A DNA stretch of 12,614 nucleotides. It comes from Planctomycetaceae bacterium. GTDB lineage: Bacteria; Planctomycetota; Planctomycetia; Pirellulales; Pirellulaceae. Numbering within the stretch: position 1 is the first letter of the stretch; each line of letters begins with the position of its first letter. The translations under genes were made by a program, and so were the position numbers. The stretch is from assembly GCA_012965455.1 (NCBI GenBank), contig DTSG01000233.1, positions 1-12,614 of the forward strand, given 5' to 3'. Below are positions 1 to 7,752 of this stretch, in pieces. Below the pieces are notes generated by a model that had not been told where the DNA came from, made no database searches, and worked only from the letters and a program-made list of their open reading frames with translations.

Positions 1-570
1 CACAATGTGCAGGCGGCCTTGGAACAAATCGATGCTGTGTTACTCATCGGCGGTGGTGATCTCTGTCCCGCTTGTTACGGTGGCAGTGCCCATGAAACAA
101 TCTATATGACGGATCCTCAACGCGACGCTTATGAAATCGAGTTGACACAAGCCGTGCTCGAGTCGGATAAGCCGGTTTTGGGGATTTGCCGTGGACTGCA
201 AATCTTAAACACAGTGCTCGGCGGGACCTTGCATGAACATTTACCCGACGTGTATGGCGATTCGATTAAGCATCGGTTGCCCCCTCGAGAACCAGTAAAT
301 CATGAAGTATCCGTCGTCGCCGATTCGATGTTAGCTGAGATTGTGGGCGAGTTGATATTCAGTGCTCCAAGTTGGCATCATCAATGCTTGGATCAAGTAG
401 CCGAGGAATTGACCGTGATCGCAACAGCAGCCGATGGTGTTATCGAAGCAGTTCAATGGACCGCTAAGAGATGGTGTTTAGCCGTTCAGTGGCACCCAGA
501 ACTCGCTGCTGCTGAGGATCCATTACAACAAAAAATATTTGACGCGCTGGTCGCTAGTTGTCTGCCGTGA
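1..570 (+). CDS. Gamma-glutamyl-GABA hydrolase-like class I glutamine amidotransferase (peptidase C26), 5' partial
   Basis: The reading frame is open to the left window edge, so the N-terminus is missing; 189 residues are visible. The GTG at base 7 is internal, not the start. The sequence shows the class I amidotransferase catalytic triad: the nucleophile Cys in GICRG (codon 187-189), and His (493-495) and Glu (499-501) in QWHPE. An upstream IGGGD segment and a WHHQ motif (about residues 125-128) are typical of the PuuD/peptidase C26 group, which hydrolyses gamma-glutamyl amides such as gamma-glutamyl-GABA in the cytoplasm. There is no synthetase domain in the visible part, so it is more likely a stand-alone hydrolase than a glutaminase subunit. 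It ends 50 bases before an SDR gene on the same strand. In the known Puu pathway a glutamine synthetase-like ligase and an aldehyde dehydrogenase accompany this enzyme; neither is in the window. The family is confident, the exact substrate is not. Confidence 0.88.
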   Translation, partial: HNVQAALEQIDAVLLIGGGDLCPACYGGSAHETIYMTDPQRDAYEIELTQAVLESDKPVLGICRGLQILNTVLGGTLHEHLPDVYGDSIKHRLPPREPVNHEVSVVADSMLAEIVGELIFSAPSWHHQCLDQVAEELTVIATAADGVIEAVQWTAKRWCLAVQWHPELAAAEDPLQQKIFDALVASCLP

Positions 571-605
571 TTTAACATATTTGTTACATAGAGTGATTTT
601 ATAAA

Positions 606-621
606 AAGGAATTCCTGTTCA
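606..621 (+). promoter_or_regulatory. Ribosome binding site of the SDR gene inside a 10-bp palindrome
   Basis: AAGGA at 606-610 lies 10 bases before the ATG at 621 and supports that start. The same bases are part of a perfect 10-bp palindrome, AGGAATTCCT (607-616). The palindrome may be chance. Confidence 0.55.
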
Positions 622-1400
622 TGGGACGACTGCAAGATCAAGTGGCATTAATAACCGGCGCAGCCGGCGGTATTGGGCGGGCAACAGCACTGCGTTTTGC
701 CGCAGAAGGTGCCAAGTTAGTATTAACGGATATAGACGACACTGAAGGTGCACAGACGTTGCAGCAAGTCCAAGCGGTGGGGGCCGAAGTAATCTATGTG
801 CACGCCGATGTGTCTCGCGGTGAAGATTGCCAAGCGATGGTTGCCGCGGCAGAAACTGCGTTCGACGGTTTGCATATTTTGTTTAACAACGCCGGCATCA
901 TGCATCCCGAGGACGGTGATGCGATGAGTACCGAAGAACATATCTGGGATTTGACGATGGCCATTAATTTGCGTGGCGTCTATTTGGGTTGCAAATATGG
1001 GATCCCGTTGATGCTGAAATCTGGTGGCGGCAGTATTATCAATACCGCGTCGTTCGTAGCGCTCATGGGTGCAGCCACTCCACAACTCGCCTACACCGCT
1101 AGTAAAGGTGGGGTGTTGGCCATGACACGTGAGTTGGCCGTCATCCATGCGCGGCAAAACCTCCGCTGTAACGCACTGTGCCCAGGGCCGTTACACACCA
1201 AGATGTTAATGGACTTTTTGGATACGGAGCAAAAGAAACAACGCCGCCTTGTACACATTCCAATGGGACGCTTCGGCTTAGCCACGGAGATGGCAGATGC
1301 CGCCTTGTACCTAGCCAGTAGCGAATCTTCCTATGTAAACGGAACTGAGTTTGTTGTCGATGGCGGAATCACCGCCGCTTACGTCACGCCCGCTGATTAA
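621..1400 (+). CDS. Short-chain dehydrogenase/reductase (SDR), classical type
   Basis: A complete 259-residue protein, the usual length for a classical SDR. It has a Rossmann fold with the cofactor motif TGAAGGIG (residues 12-19), Asp37 at the end of the second strand (this favours NAD(H) over NADP(H)), NNAG (89-92), and the catalytic set Asn116, Ser144, Tyr158 and Lys162 (YTASK). The C-terminal VVDGG is also typical. It should be a cytoplasmic, tetrameric NAD-dependent oxidoreductase acting on an alcohol or ketone. Best matches would be expected among 3-oxoacyl-ACP reductase- or glucose-dehydrogenase-like SDRs, but the substrate cannot be told from sequence. The ATG at 621 has a Shine-Dalgarno sequence, and the motif spacing from residue 1 fits a full N-terminus. 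It lies 50 bases after the amidotransferase gene on the same strand, so the two may be co-transcribed. It converges on dinB, 69 bases away, with no clear terminator hairpin between them. Confidence 0.93.
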   Translation: MGRLQDQVALITGAAGGIGRATALRFAAEGAKLVLTDIDDTEGAQTLQQVQAVGAEVIYVHADVSRGEDCQAMVAAAETAFDGLHILFNNAGIMHPEDGDAMSTEEHIWDLTMAINLRGVYLGCKYGIPLMLKSGGGSIINTASFVALMGAATPQLAYTASKGGVLAMTRELAVIHARQNLRCNALCPGPLHTKMLMDFLDTEQKKQRRLVHIPMGRFGLATEMADAALYLASSESSYVNGTEFVVDGGITAAYVTPAD

Positions 1401-1469
1401 CAACCGGCAAGGAATGGGCTGTGAAGATACCGTCCGGGCCCTGCGAGATTGTCAGTTTGTTTTTAGTGA

Positions 1470-2624
1470 TTAGGTTTTACCCCGTCGCAAGGCATCGTCA
1501 CCGAACCGATCTCGAATCAAATCAGAAACCTCATCTAGTTTTTCGCGCTGCTTACTGTCCGCTTGGTCAAATAAACCTTGCTGCCGTACACCACTACCTA
1601 ATCCGCTCACGCCCATTCCAATCAATCGCAAACGCAACTCTCGATCGGGCAAGCGGTTCTCGAGCATCTCATTCACCGTTTCATAAAACACTTCCGTTGC
1701 ATCACTCGGCAGAGACAATGTCTTTGACCGCGTGAACGTCTGGAAGTCATGATAGCGCACTTTTAGGTTAACCGTCTTGGCATGCAAGCCTGCACTGCGT
1801 AGTCGCTGGGACACTTGATCCACCAAATCCCGCAAATGCTCACGCAACACGCCTATGTCAGCAACATCCTCAGCAAAAGTCTGTTCGTTGGAAATCGATT
1901 TCGCACGACAATCAGGCACTACTTCACGCGCATCAAGACCACGTGCTAAGTGCCACATTTGAGTTCCCACCTTGCCAAACAACCGCTGCAAACTTTCCTC
2001 AGTTAACGACTTTAATTGTTTGATCGTATGGACGCCTAACGCCGTCAGTTTTTTCTCCGTTGCCTTGCCCACACCCCAGATCCTCTTAACCGGCAACGGT
2101 TCTAGAAACGATTGAACCTCCTCATCCTTAATAATGCAAAAACCATCAGGTTTATCAGCGTCGCTGGCAAGCTTTGCTAGATATTTATTGGAAGCCACGC
2201 CGACCGAAGCAACCAAGTGCAATTCATCTTTGATTTCTTGTTTGATCCGCCTCCCAATCACTTCAGCACTACCAAAAAGCGATTCGCTACCACCAACATC
2301 GAGAAACGCTTCGTCGAGCGACAGCGGCTCAACTAACGGGGTGTAGCGAAAGAAAATTTCCCGCAGCTGTTGCGATATCTCCGCATAGAAAGCCAAACGT
2401 GGCACAATGACCACCGCGTGCGGGCACAGTTTAAGCGCTGTTTTAGTCGGCATGGCACTATACACGCCAAATTGCCGCACCTCATAACTTGCGGCGGCGA
2501 CCACACCCCGCCGCTCCGCACTGCCTCCAACAATGACCGGCTGACCCATCAAGCTCTGATTCTCACGCTGCTCGACCGACGCGAAAAAGGCATCCATATC
2601 GATGTGTAAAATTGAAGCAGTCAT
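1470..2624 (-). CDS. dinB: DNA polymerase IV (Y-family translesion polymerase)
   Basis: A 384-residue protein covering the whole family (E. coli DinB has 351). The palm has the metal-binding acidic residues Asp9 (HIDMDAFF) and Asp104-Glu105 (SLDEAF). Phe14 sits at the steric-gate position that excludes ribonucleotides. The helix-hairpin-helix region (about 180-215, with RIWGVGKAT) and little-finger domain follow. The C-terminus carries QQGLF (residues 348-352), a match to the beta-clamp binding consensus QxxLF, then a charged tail of about 30 residues. It should copy past damaged template bases at the replication fork with low fidelity. The ATG at 2624 is preceded in frame by TGA (2631-2633), so no longer start is possible. 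No Shine-Dalgarno sequence is seen. The gene follows rlmKL after 12 bases and is probably read from the same transcript, perhaps by translational coupling. No LexA-type operator was recognised upstream. Confidence 0.96.
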   Translation of the reverse strand: MTASILHIDMDAFFASVEQRENQSLMGQPVIVGGSAERRGVVAAASYEVRQFGVYSAMPTKTALKLCPHAVVIVPRLAFYAEISQQLREIFFRYTPLVEPLSLDEAFLDVGGSESLFGSAEVIGRRIKQEIKDELHLVASVGVASNKYLAKLASDADKPDGFCIIKDEEVQSFLEPLPVKRIWGVGKATEKKLTALGVHTIKQLKSLTEESLQRLFGKVGTQMWHLARGLDAREVVPDCRAKSISNEQTFAEDVADIGVLREHLRDLVDQVSQRLRSAGLHAKTVNLKVRYHDFQTFTRSKTLSLPSDATEVFYETVNEMLENRLPDRELRLRLIGMGVSGLGSGVRQQGLFDQADSKQREKLDEVSDLIRDRFGDDALRRGKT

Positions 2625-2636
2625 GAGCCATCATTA

Positions 2637-4754
2637 TTAGTAATTCTTGACGATACGCCAACACCGATGAATGCGACGGTTTCGATAATCATCGGGCACG
2701 GTCTGTTTACTTATCTCATGACACTCCGCCGGTATTTTATCTTCGTCAAACTTGAACCGTCGATAATTCGTAGAAAAATAAATGACGCCACCTGTTCGCA
2801 TTCGCAGCAGTACGTGCTTTAACAAGCTATCCCAGTCATCTTGAATTACCCAATCGGTAGCGGTTGATTTGCTGTTGGAAAACGTCGGTGGATCGACAAC
2901 TGCCAAATCAAACATCTCGCGCTCAGGCAGCGCCGTAATATACTCTCGAATTCCCGTAGGTATGTAATGATGCTCGGAACCCGTGAACCCGTTAAGTTTC
3001 ATGTTGCGCTCAGCCCATTGCAAATATCGTTTTGACAAATCCACGCTCGTCGTGGATGCCGCTCCGCCATCGGCCGCATACACCGTAAACGAACCGGTAT
3101 AGGCAAACAGGTTCAGAAAATCTTTCCCGCGGGATTCTTCTAACACGAGCTTCCTAGTTTCGCGGTGATCCAAGAACAAGCCCGTGTCGACATAGTCCGA
3201 TAAATTCACGATGAACTTCAAACCATTTTCTTGGGCTTCAATTTCATAACGATCCATTGCCAGTTGTTCATGTTGGCTGAGACCCTTTTGTTGTTTACGC
3301 CGTTTCAAGAAGGTCTGCGTGTGGGGCACGTCCAAAGCATCCGCTGCTGTGGTCCGCATCAAATCCAACCATTGTTGATGGGCGGCCAAATCGCGATCAT
3401 GCGGCCGTTCAAACTCGCTTAAATGTAAGTGATCTTCATAAAGGTCAACAACCAATGGAATTTCAGGGATGTCCTTTTCGTAAAGTCGAAAACAAGTCAC
3501 GCCTCGTTTGCTGGGCCATTTGCGCAAATGCTTCGCTCGTTTGGTTAGCCGCCGTTTAAACAACTCAGCCTGTTCAACCGCTTTGTCATCCAACTCTCCA
3601 AACACTGCCGTGGGAGATTCATCGAGGTTGCGGGGTCCATGGAACTGATAATACGTGCATTCGATCCGCGCATTGTATAACTTGCGGCGGCGGTCAGCTT
3701 GTTTTTGAATCACTCGTTCAAATCGATCAAAGGATGTCAAAATGTAATGCGACCAGGTTGGTAATCGTCGCAACACCTCAGGCATCGATTCGTAAAGTGG
3801 CTCCAAATCTCGATATCCACTGAGCCGCTCACCATAGGGTGGGTTGGTGATCATACAACCGAAACGGCGACTACTGCTGATATCTTCAAAGGCCTTCTCT
3901 TCAAAATGAATGTTGTCGCCCACGCCCGCTAACTCCGCGTTGTGACGAGCAATTTTCAAGACGCGAAAATCAATATCCGTGGCCAACAACATCTCCGGAA
4001 ACTTCGGCTCCAATAAATCATCCGCTTCCGTTTTCGCTGCGGACCACGAAACATCAGAAATTGTGTCCCAATCACTAGCTGCAAATTCACGGTTGCGACC
4101 AGGAGCCATATTTCTGGCGAGCATCGCCGCTTCAATAGGGATCGTACCACTACCACAAAACGGATCCATAAAGGGACGCTTTTTGTTCCAGAAACTCAAC
4201 TGCACAAGTGTCGAAGCGAGTGTTTCTTTGAGTGGAGCGCCACCAGCTTCAGCGCGATAGCCGCGTTTATGTAAACTGGGGCCGGTCGTGTCGATCGTCA
4301 ACGTTGCCCTATCGTCAAGCAAGGCGATCTGACATTTAATCTGTGGTCCATCCTCCGGCAATTCCGTCACACCGTGCTGTTGACAAAGCGCTTCCACAAT
4401 CGCTTTCTTCACCGCGCGTTGGCAAGCCGGAACGCTCGAGAGCTGTGAACGAATCGAACGACCAACTACTGGAAAACAGCCGTTCACCGGAATCCATTCG
4501 TCCCAGCGAATAGACTTGGTCGTTTCAAACAATGCGTCAAAGTCTTTCGCCTCGAAGGACGCCATCTGAATGAGCACACGATCCGCTGTTCGCAACCACA
4601 AATTGGCTCGACAAATCGCTAAAGCATCACCGGTAAACTGAATCCACCCTGGCGCAATTACTTTTCCTTCATAGCCCAATGCTGCTAACTCTCGTTTGAC
4701 CACGGCCTCGATCCCAAAGGCAGTCGTTGCAATGAGTGTATATGGATTCGCCAT
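2637..4754 (-). CDS. rlmKL: Bifunctional 23S rRNA methyltransferase RlmK/RlmL (m2G2445 and m7G2069)
   Basis: A 705-residue protein, almost the length of E. coli RlmKL (702). The order is: N-terminal ferredoxin-like/THUMP RNA-binding region (about 1-155); an RlmL-type SAM methyltransferase with DPFCGSGT (197-204) and catalytic NPPY (304-307); then an RlmK-type methyltransferase with YVDTGLFLDHR (521-531), the SAM loop NLFAYTGSF (548-556) and DPPTFSNS (621-628). Both active sites look intact. By family knowledge it makes m2G2445 and m7G2069 in the peptidyl transferase region of 23S rRNA during 50S assembly, with the RlmK domain also helping to unwind helix 74. The ATG at 4754 starts right at the conserved N-terminus (MANPYTLIATTAFG) and has no Shine-Dalgarno sequence. 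The gene ends with TAA TAA TGA and is followed in the same frame by dinB. The 123 bases upstream separate it from the feo operon. Confidence 0.96.
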   Translation of the reverse strand: MANPYTLIATTAFGIEAVVKRELAALGYEGKVIAPGWIQFTGDALAICRANLWLRTADRVLIQMASFEAKDFDALFETTKSIRWDEWIPVNGCFPVVGRSIRSQLSSVPACQRAVKKAIVEALCQQHGVTELPEDGPQIKCQIALLDDRATLTIDTTGPSLHKRGYRAEAGGAPLKETLASTLVQLSFWNKKRPFMDPFCGSGTIPIEAAMLARNMAPGRNREFAASDWDTISDVSWSAAKTEADDLLEPKFPEMLLATDIDFRVLKIARHNAELAGVGDNIHFEEKAFEDISSSRRFGCMITNPPYGERLSGYRDLEPLYESMPEVLRRLPTWSHYILTSFDRFERVIQKQADRRRKLYNARIECTYYQFHGPRNLDESPTAVFGELDDKAVEQAELFKRRLTKRAKHLRKWPSKRGVTCFRLYEKDIPEIPLVVDLYEDHLHLSEFERPHDRDLAAHQQWLDLMRTTAADALDVPHTQTFLKRRKQQKGLSQHEQLAMDRYEIEAQENGLKFIVNLSDYVDTGLFLDHRETRKLVLEESRGKDFLNLFAYTGSFTVYAADGGAASTTSVDLSKRYLQWAERNMKLNGFTGSEHHYIPTGIREYITALPEREMFDLAVVDPPTFSNSKSTATDWVIQDDWDSLLKHVLLRMRTGGVIYFSTNYRRFKFDEDKIPAECHEISKQTVPDDYRNRRIHRCWRIVKNY

Positions 4755-4779
4755 GAAAATTTTTTCTGTTTCAAGTGGT

Positions 4780-4811
4780 TAAGAAAAGACGTGTTGAGAT
4801 GAAATAACACG
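4780..4811 (-). terminator. Possible weak terminator after the feo operon
   Basis: On the minus strand, CGTGTT (4811-4806) and AACACG (4795-4790) can form a 6-bp stem around a 10-base loop, followed by TCTTTTCTT. It lies between the end of the small Cys protein gene and rlmKL, where a terminator would be expected. The stem is short with only three G-C pairs, so this is tentative. A second AACACG at 4845-4840 could pair with the same CGTGTT and compete. Confidence 0.25.
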
Positions 4812-4877
4812 GGCAAGGCTACATGGTAGCAGCAACTAACGTGTTCCTGTCAAATACTCTGCCGATTTGCGGTATTG

Positions 4878-5093
4878 CTACACATCGTCATCGTTAGAAG
4901 TAATCTGGTGCAATTCTTGACTCGGTTGAGGCGACAATGGCGAACCGGAAGAACCGTTGGAACTTTCGGAACATTTGGAACATCCACTGCCTGATTTTCC
5001 TCGCAGCAAGGCGACCAAGCGATAGAGGACGTATCCAACCGCCGCGATACAAACCACGCCGACAAATATGTTTTGGATTTGCTCATTCATCAT
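4878..5093 (-). CDS. Small FeoB-associated Cys-containing membrane protein
   Basis: A 71-residue protein located 57 bases after the feoB stop. Residues about 9-30 form one hydrophobic transmembrane helix, followed by a basic patch (RLVALLRGK), a CSKC motif (38-41), a Ser/Pro-rich stretch and an acidic end (DDD). This layout, with one N-terminal helix and a short Cys-containing tail right after feoB, matches the FeoB-associated Cys-rich membrane protein family. Its exact role is unknown; a part in handing over or sensing Fe(II) at the FeoB pore is often assumed. The positive-inside rule places the Cys pair in the cytoplasm. Two adjacent ATGs (5093 and 5090) are possible starts, giving 71 or 70 residues. 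A TTG at 5108 would add five residues without a better ribosome site. With only one CxxC pair it has fewer Cys than many family members. Confidence 0.75.
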   Translation of the reverse strand: MMNEQIQNIFVGVVCIAAVGYVLYRLVALLRGKSGSGCSKCSESSNGSSGSPLSPQPSQELHQITSNDDDV

Positions 5094-5150
5094 TAACTGT
5101 CCCGCCAATCAAATGGAACTCTTGGATCAGATGCAACGGATTAATCGTGG

Positions 5151-7283
5151 TCAGACCGTCAGACTACTGCTAGCAACAACAAACGTTACCCAAGCTGCAA
5201 CATAAGCCAAAACAGTCATATAGACAAATGTGAACAGCGGCCATCGCCAAGATTGAGTCTCTTTTTTTAATACCGCTAGTGTTGACACGCATTGTGCACA
5301 AAGGGCAAAAAACACCATGATTGAAAGCCCCACAGGAACAGTGAAAACCGGTTTCGTGGGGTCATCATCCCAGCGTGCATTTCTTAAGTGGTCCCGCAGT
5401 CCCACCGATGCCTCGTCCTCTTGGTCACCCAAATTGTAAATCACTCCCATCGTTCCAACGACAACTTCCCGTGCTGGAAACGATGCCAACACGGCAATGC
5501 CAATCTTCCAATCCCAACCCAATGGTCTAACGACTGGCTCAATCGCTTGACCAGCTCTCCCTAAGTAACTGTTACGCAACTGAATTCCCGAAGTTTGTGT
5601 CGCTGAGAGTTGCTCCATTGTCCCCTCGCTACGGGGAAAATAGGCCAATGCCCAAATCAAGACGGTACAAGCCAGAATCAACGTCCCCGCTTGCTTCACA
5701 AAATCCATCCCTTGCTGGAACATCTTACGTGACACAATCGATACGCTAGGCATCTTGAAGCTTGGCAACTCCATTACAAATACCGGGGTTTCGCCTTTCA
5801 ATATTGTTTTCTTCAATATCCAAGCCACACAAATAGCAACGACTATGCCGAGTGAGTACATGCTGAGCAGTACAAGTGCTTGCTGGCTAATCCAACCACC
5901 GAGGACTCGCCGCTCCGGAATACAAGCTGCGGTGAGCAATATATAAACTGGTAGCCGCGCACTACAACTCATCAACGGCGCAATCAACATGGTTGCCAGC
6001 CGATCGTTGCGGTTCTTGATGGACCGCGCTGCCATGATCCCTGGAATCGCACAAGCAAACGATGACAATAATGGAATGAACGATTTCCCACTCAGACCAA
6101 CTTTAGACATGATGTTGTCCATCAAATAGGCAGCCCGAGCCATATAACCAAAATCTTCCATAAGCCCGATAAAGAAAAAGAGAATCAAAATCTGTGGCAA
6201 GAAGATCACGACGCCGCCGATTCCTGCTATGAGACCATCGACGATAAGTGACCGCAATATTCCCTCTGCAATCAGCGATTCAACCCCACTACCGAGCCAC
6301 TGGAACAACGTGCCAATCAAATCCATCGCTGGTCCTGACCAACTAAATACTGCTTGAAATAACAGTGTTAACATCGCTAGAAAAACGAGCGAACCAGAAA
6401 ACGGATGAATCAGCACGCGGTCCAACCATCGCCGGCGGACTAAACTATGGTCCGTGTCACCGCGTTCGACGACTGAACTGACAACCTGATTAATCCAAGC
6501 ATAGCGAGCAATCGGTTCCATACTGATACGATCACCTGCGGCGTCGAGCTGCTGCTTACATAAGTCCAATGCAGCATTAAATTCTGATGTCTGTTTCGAC
6601 TCGACTTGCTCATCTACGCACGACTCAACGTCTGTGGATAATGCCAACTCGTTCAAGAAGCGGCGACGTTGGCAAGCAACCGCGGGGGCTGCTGTCGCTG
6701 TTGTTGCGGAAGCGATGGCAGCTTCAACTGATTCAGAAAACGTCACTGTGGTTGTAGCAACAACGGCCGCAGAGGCAATTGCCGATCGCAATTCAACAAT
6801 ACCCTGCTTACGACTTCCATGCGTAACGACCACCGGTACACCAAGTGCTGCCGACAATTGTTCGACGTCAATTGCTGTTTTAGCTTGTGTCGCAATATCC
6901 ATCATGTTCAATGCCACGACTGCGGGAATGCCCAATTCTAGCACCTGCGTTGTGAGATATAAATTGCGCACAAGATTACTCGCATCCAATACACAAACAA
7001 CAACATCCATGACCTGCATGTCAGCCACGTTTGGTGTCAACAAAACATCGACAGCAATCTGTTCGTCCGGTGAGGCAGGATTTAGACTGTACAATCCCGG
7101 TAAGTCGATGATCGCTAATTCCCTACCCTCGTGCGTACAACGGCCAACGAATTTTTCAATGGTCGCACCAGGATAGTTTCCAACCTGTTGTTGTCCGCCA
7201 ACGAGTGCGTTGAATAAAGATGATTTCCCTGTGTTGGGATTTCCTAGCAAGGCAACGCGTAGAGACTTATCATTTTCATTCAT
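5151..7283 (-). CDS. feoB: Ferrous iron transporter FeoB (G-protein-coupled Fe(II) permease)
   Basis: A 710-residue inner-membrane Fe(II) transporter (E. coli FeoB has 773). The N-terminal G domain shows G1 GNPNTGKSS (14-22), G2 Thr41, G3 DLPG (60-63) and G4 NMMD (126-129). A GDI-like region and an Ala/Thr-rich then acidic linker follow (about 170-285). The membrane core from about residue 297 has several long hydrophobic helices and two Gate-like motifs with conserved Cys: Cys411 in FACAIPGIMAAR and Cys440 in MSCSARLPVY. The frame extends to a TTG at 7307, but the ATG at 7283 is chosen because it overlaps the feoA stop as ATGA, a classic sign of coupled translation, and because it puts the P-loop at the usual distance from the start. 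The gene lies between feoA and the small Cys protein, so the three form one operon. No lesion is seen in the catalytic motifs. Confidence 0.97.
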   Translation of the reverse strand: MNENDKSLRVALLGNPNTGKSSLFNALVGGQQQVGNYPGATIEKFVGRCTHEGRELAIIDLPGLYSLNPASPDEQIAVDVLLTPNVADMQVMDVVVCVLDASNLVRNLYLTTQVLELGIPAVVALNMMDIATQAKTAIDVEQLSAALGVPVVVTHGSRKQGIVELRSAIASAAVVATTTVTFSESVEAAIASATTATAAPAVACQRRRFLNELALSTDVESCVDEQVESKQTSEFNAALDLCKQQLDAAGDRISMEPIARYAWINQVVSSVVERGDTDHSLVRRRWLDRVLIHPFSGSLVFLAMLTLLFQAVFSWSGPAMDLIGTLFQWLGSGVESLIAEGILRSLIVDGLIAGIGGVVIFLPQILILFFFIGLMEDFGYMARAAYLMDNIMSKVGLSGKSFIPLLSSFACAIPGIMAARSIKNRNDRLATMLIAPLMSCSARLPVYILLTAACIPERRVLGGWISQQALVLLSMYSLGIVVAICVAWILKKTILKGETPVFVMELPSFKMPSVSIVSRKMFQQGMDFVKQAGTLILACTVLIWALAYFPRSEGTMEQLSATQTSGIQLRNSYLGRAGQAIEPVVRPLGWDWKIGIAVLASFPAREVVVGTMGVIYNLGDQEDEASVGLRDHLRNARWDDDPTKPVFTVPVGLSIMVFFALCAQCVSTLAVLKKETQSWRWPLFTFVYMTVLAYVAAWVTFVVASSSLTV

Positions 7284-7591
7284 CGCTGACTTGCATCTTT
7301 CTCGCAAACTTCTTGCATCACTTGTACTTCAACTCGACGCGCTTCCGCTTTACGCAAACTTAGTGAGAACCCCAGTAATTCAAATTCCAGTGGGTCTCCC
7401 AGTGGACCAGAACCAACTCGAGTGACTTGAGTGCCAGGTACCAACCCCATCTCTAGCAAACGTAATGACACACCGTCAGCCTCATGGACGGCAACGACAT
7501 TTGCAGCGGAGCTGCGGCGCAAATCAGAAAGAAACAAAGGAGGCATGGGGCGGCTTTCATAGCTTTTTAGCGGTAAATCTAGTGCAAACAC
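7280..7591 (-). CDS. feoA: Ferrous iron transport protein FeoA (SH3-like)
   Basis: A small cytoplasmic SH3-like protein that supports FeoB. The core LRLLEMGLVPGTQVTRVGSGPLGDP-type segment (about residues 43-67; LEMG and PGT are the hallmarks) and a C-terminal basic SLRKAEA strand fit the FeoA family. The stop codon overlaps the feoB start (ATGA at 7283-7280). The start is uncertain: GTG at 7591 gives 103 residues, while ATG at 7546 gives 88, closer to the usual 75-90 and starting with MPPLFLSDL, a normal FeoA beginning. Neither has a Shine-Dalgarno sequence. The GTG would start only 6 bases from a Fur-box-like palindrome, which makes the ATG the more natural choice if that operator is real. 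The longer form is recorded here so that no sequence is lost. Confidence 0.9.
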   Translation of the reverse strand: MFALDLPLKSYESRPMPPLFLSDLRRSSAANVVAVHEADGVSLRLLEMGLVPGTQVTRVGSGPLGDPLEFELLGFSLSLRKAEARRVEVQVMQEVCEKDASQR

Positions 7592-7597
7592 CTTTAT

Positions 7598-7612
7598 TGA
7601 GTTTCATTCTCA
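7598..7612. promoter_or_regulatory. Fur-box-like palindrome upstream of feoA
   Basis: The plus-strand sequence TGAGTTTCATTCTCA matches the 7-1-7 Fur consensus TGATAATnATTATCA at 10 of 14 defined positions, with perfect TGAG/CTCA outer arms. It lies just upstream of feoA, in the region shared with a divergent TonB receptor. Fur with Fe(II) normally represses such genes. This is a motif comparison by eye; no clear -10/-35 pair was found beside it, only a TTGACT-like -35 element (minus strand, 7658-7653) without a good -10. Confidence 0.42.
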
Positions 7613-7718
7613 TTTACCAATCGTCGTTTGTCGACACATCGGGTCGCAAGAAAGTCAATTCAATACCAAATATCCTCTCAAACACAGGGTATACTCACCC
7701 CCCACTGTAACCCATAAA

Positions 7719-7745
7719 ACCGGCATTACCGGCACAACCGTTAAA
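7719..7745. repeat. Tandem 9-bp direct repeats (two and a half copies)
   Basis: ACCGGCATT, ACCGGCACA and ACCGTTAAA follow one another without gaps. The first two copies share seven bases and the third shares the first four. They may be a repeated protein-binding site in the control region of the TonB receptor, or chance. Confidence 0.45.
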
Positions 7746-7752
7746 GAGTGCC

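Noticed and set aside
571..620. Promoter for the SDR gene (TTGTTA with TATAAA)
   Set aside because: The spacer would be only 13 bases, too short for a sigma70-type promoter. Co-transcription with the upstream gene explains the layout equally well.
723..1157. 144-codon open frame on the minus strand inside the SDR gene
   Set aside because: It lies wholly inside the SDR gene on the opposite strand, shows no recognisable motif, and the SDR frame has every family signature.
1401..1469. Possible terminator between the SDR gene and dinB
   Set aside because: The T-rich TTTGTTTTTAG is present, but the preceding GC-rich part (GGGCCC) does not form a convincing stem next to it.
4850..5086. Alternative 78-codon frame overlapping the small Cys protein
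   Set aside because: It is Ser/Arg/Cys-rich without a membrane helix. The other frame has a clear transmembrane helix, a CxxC pair and the position expected after feoB.
6634..7176. 180-codon open frame on the plus strand opposite feoB
   Set aside because: It is antisense to the G domain and linker of feoB. Its Thr/Ala-rich composition simply mirrors the linker codons, and no family features are visible.
5151..7307. Longer feoB start at a TTG (7307)
   Set aside because: The ATG at 7283 overlaps the feoA stop as ATGA and places the P-loop at the usual distance. The extra eight residues look unrelated to FeoB N-termini.
7465..7710. 81-codon open frame on the plus strand across feoA and the control region
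   Set aside because: It begins inside feoA on the opposite strand, has no recognisable domain and no ribosome site, and runs through the probable regulatory elements.
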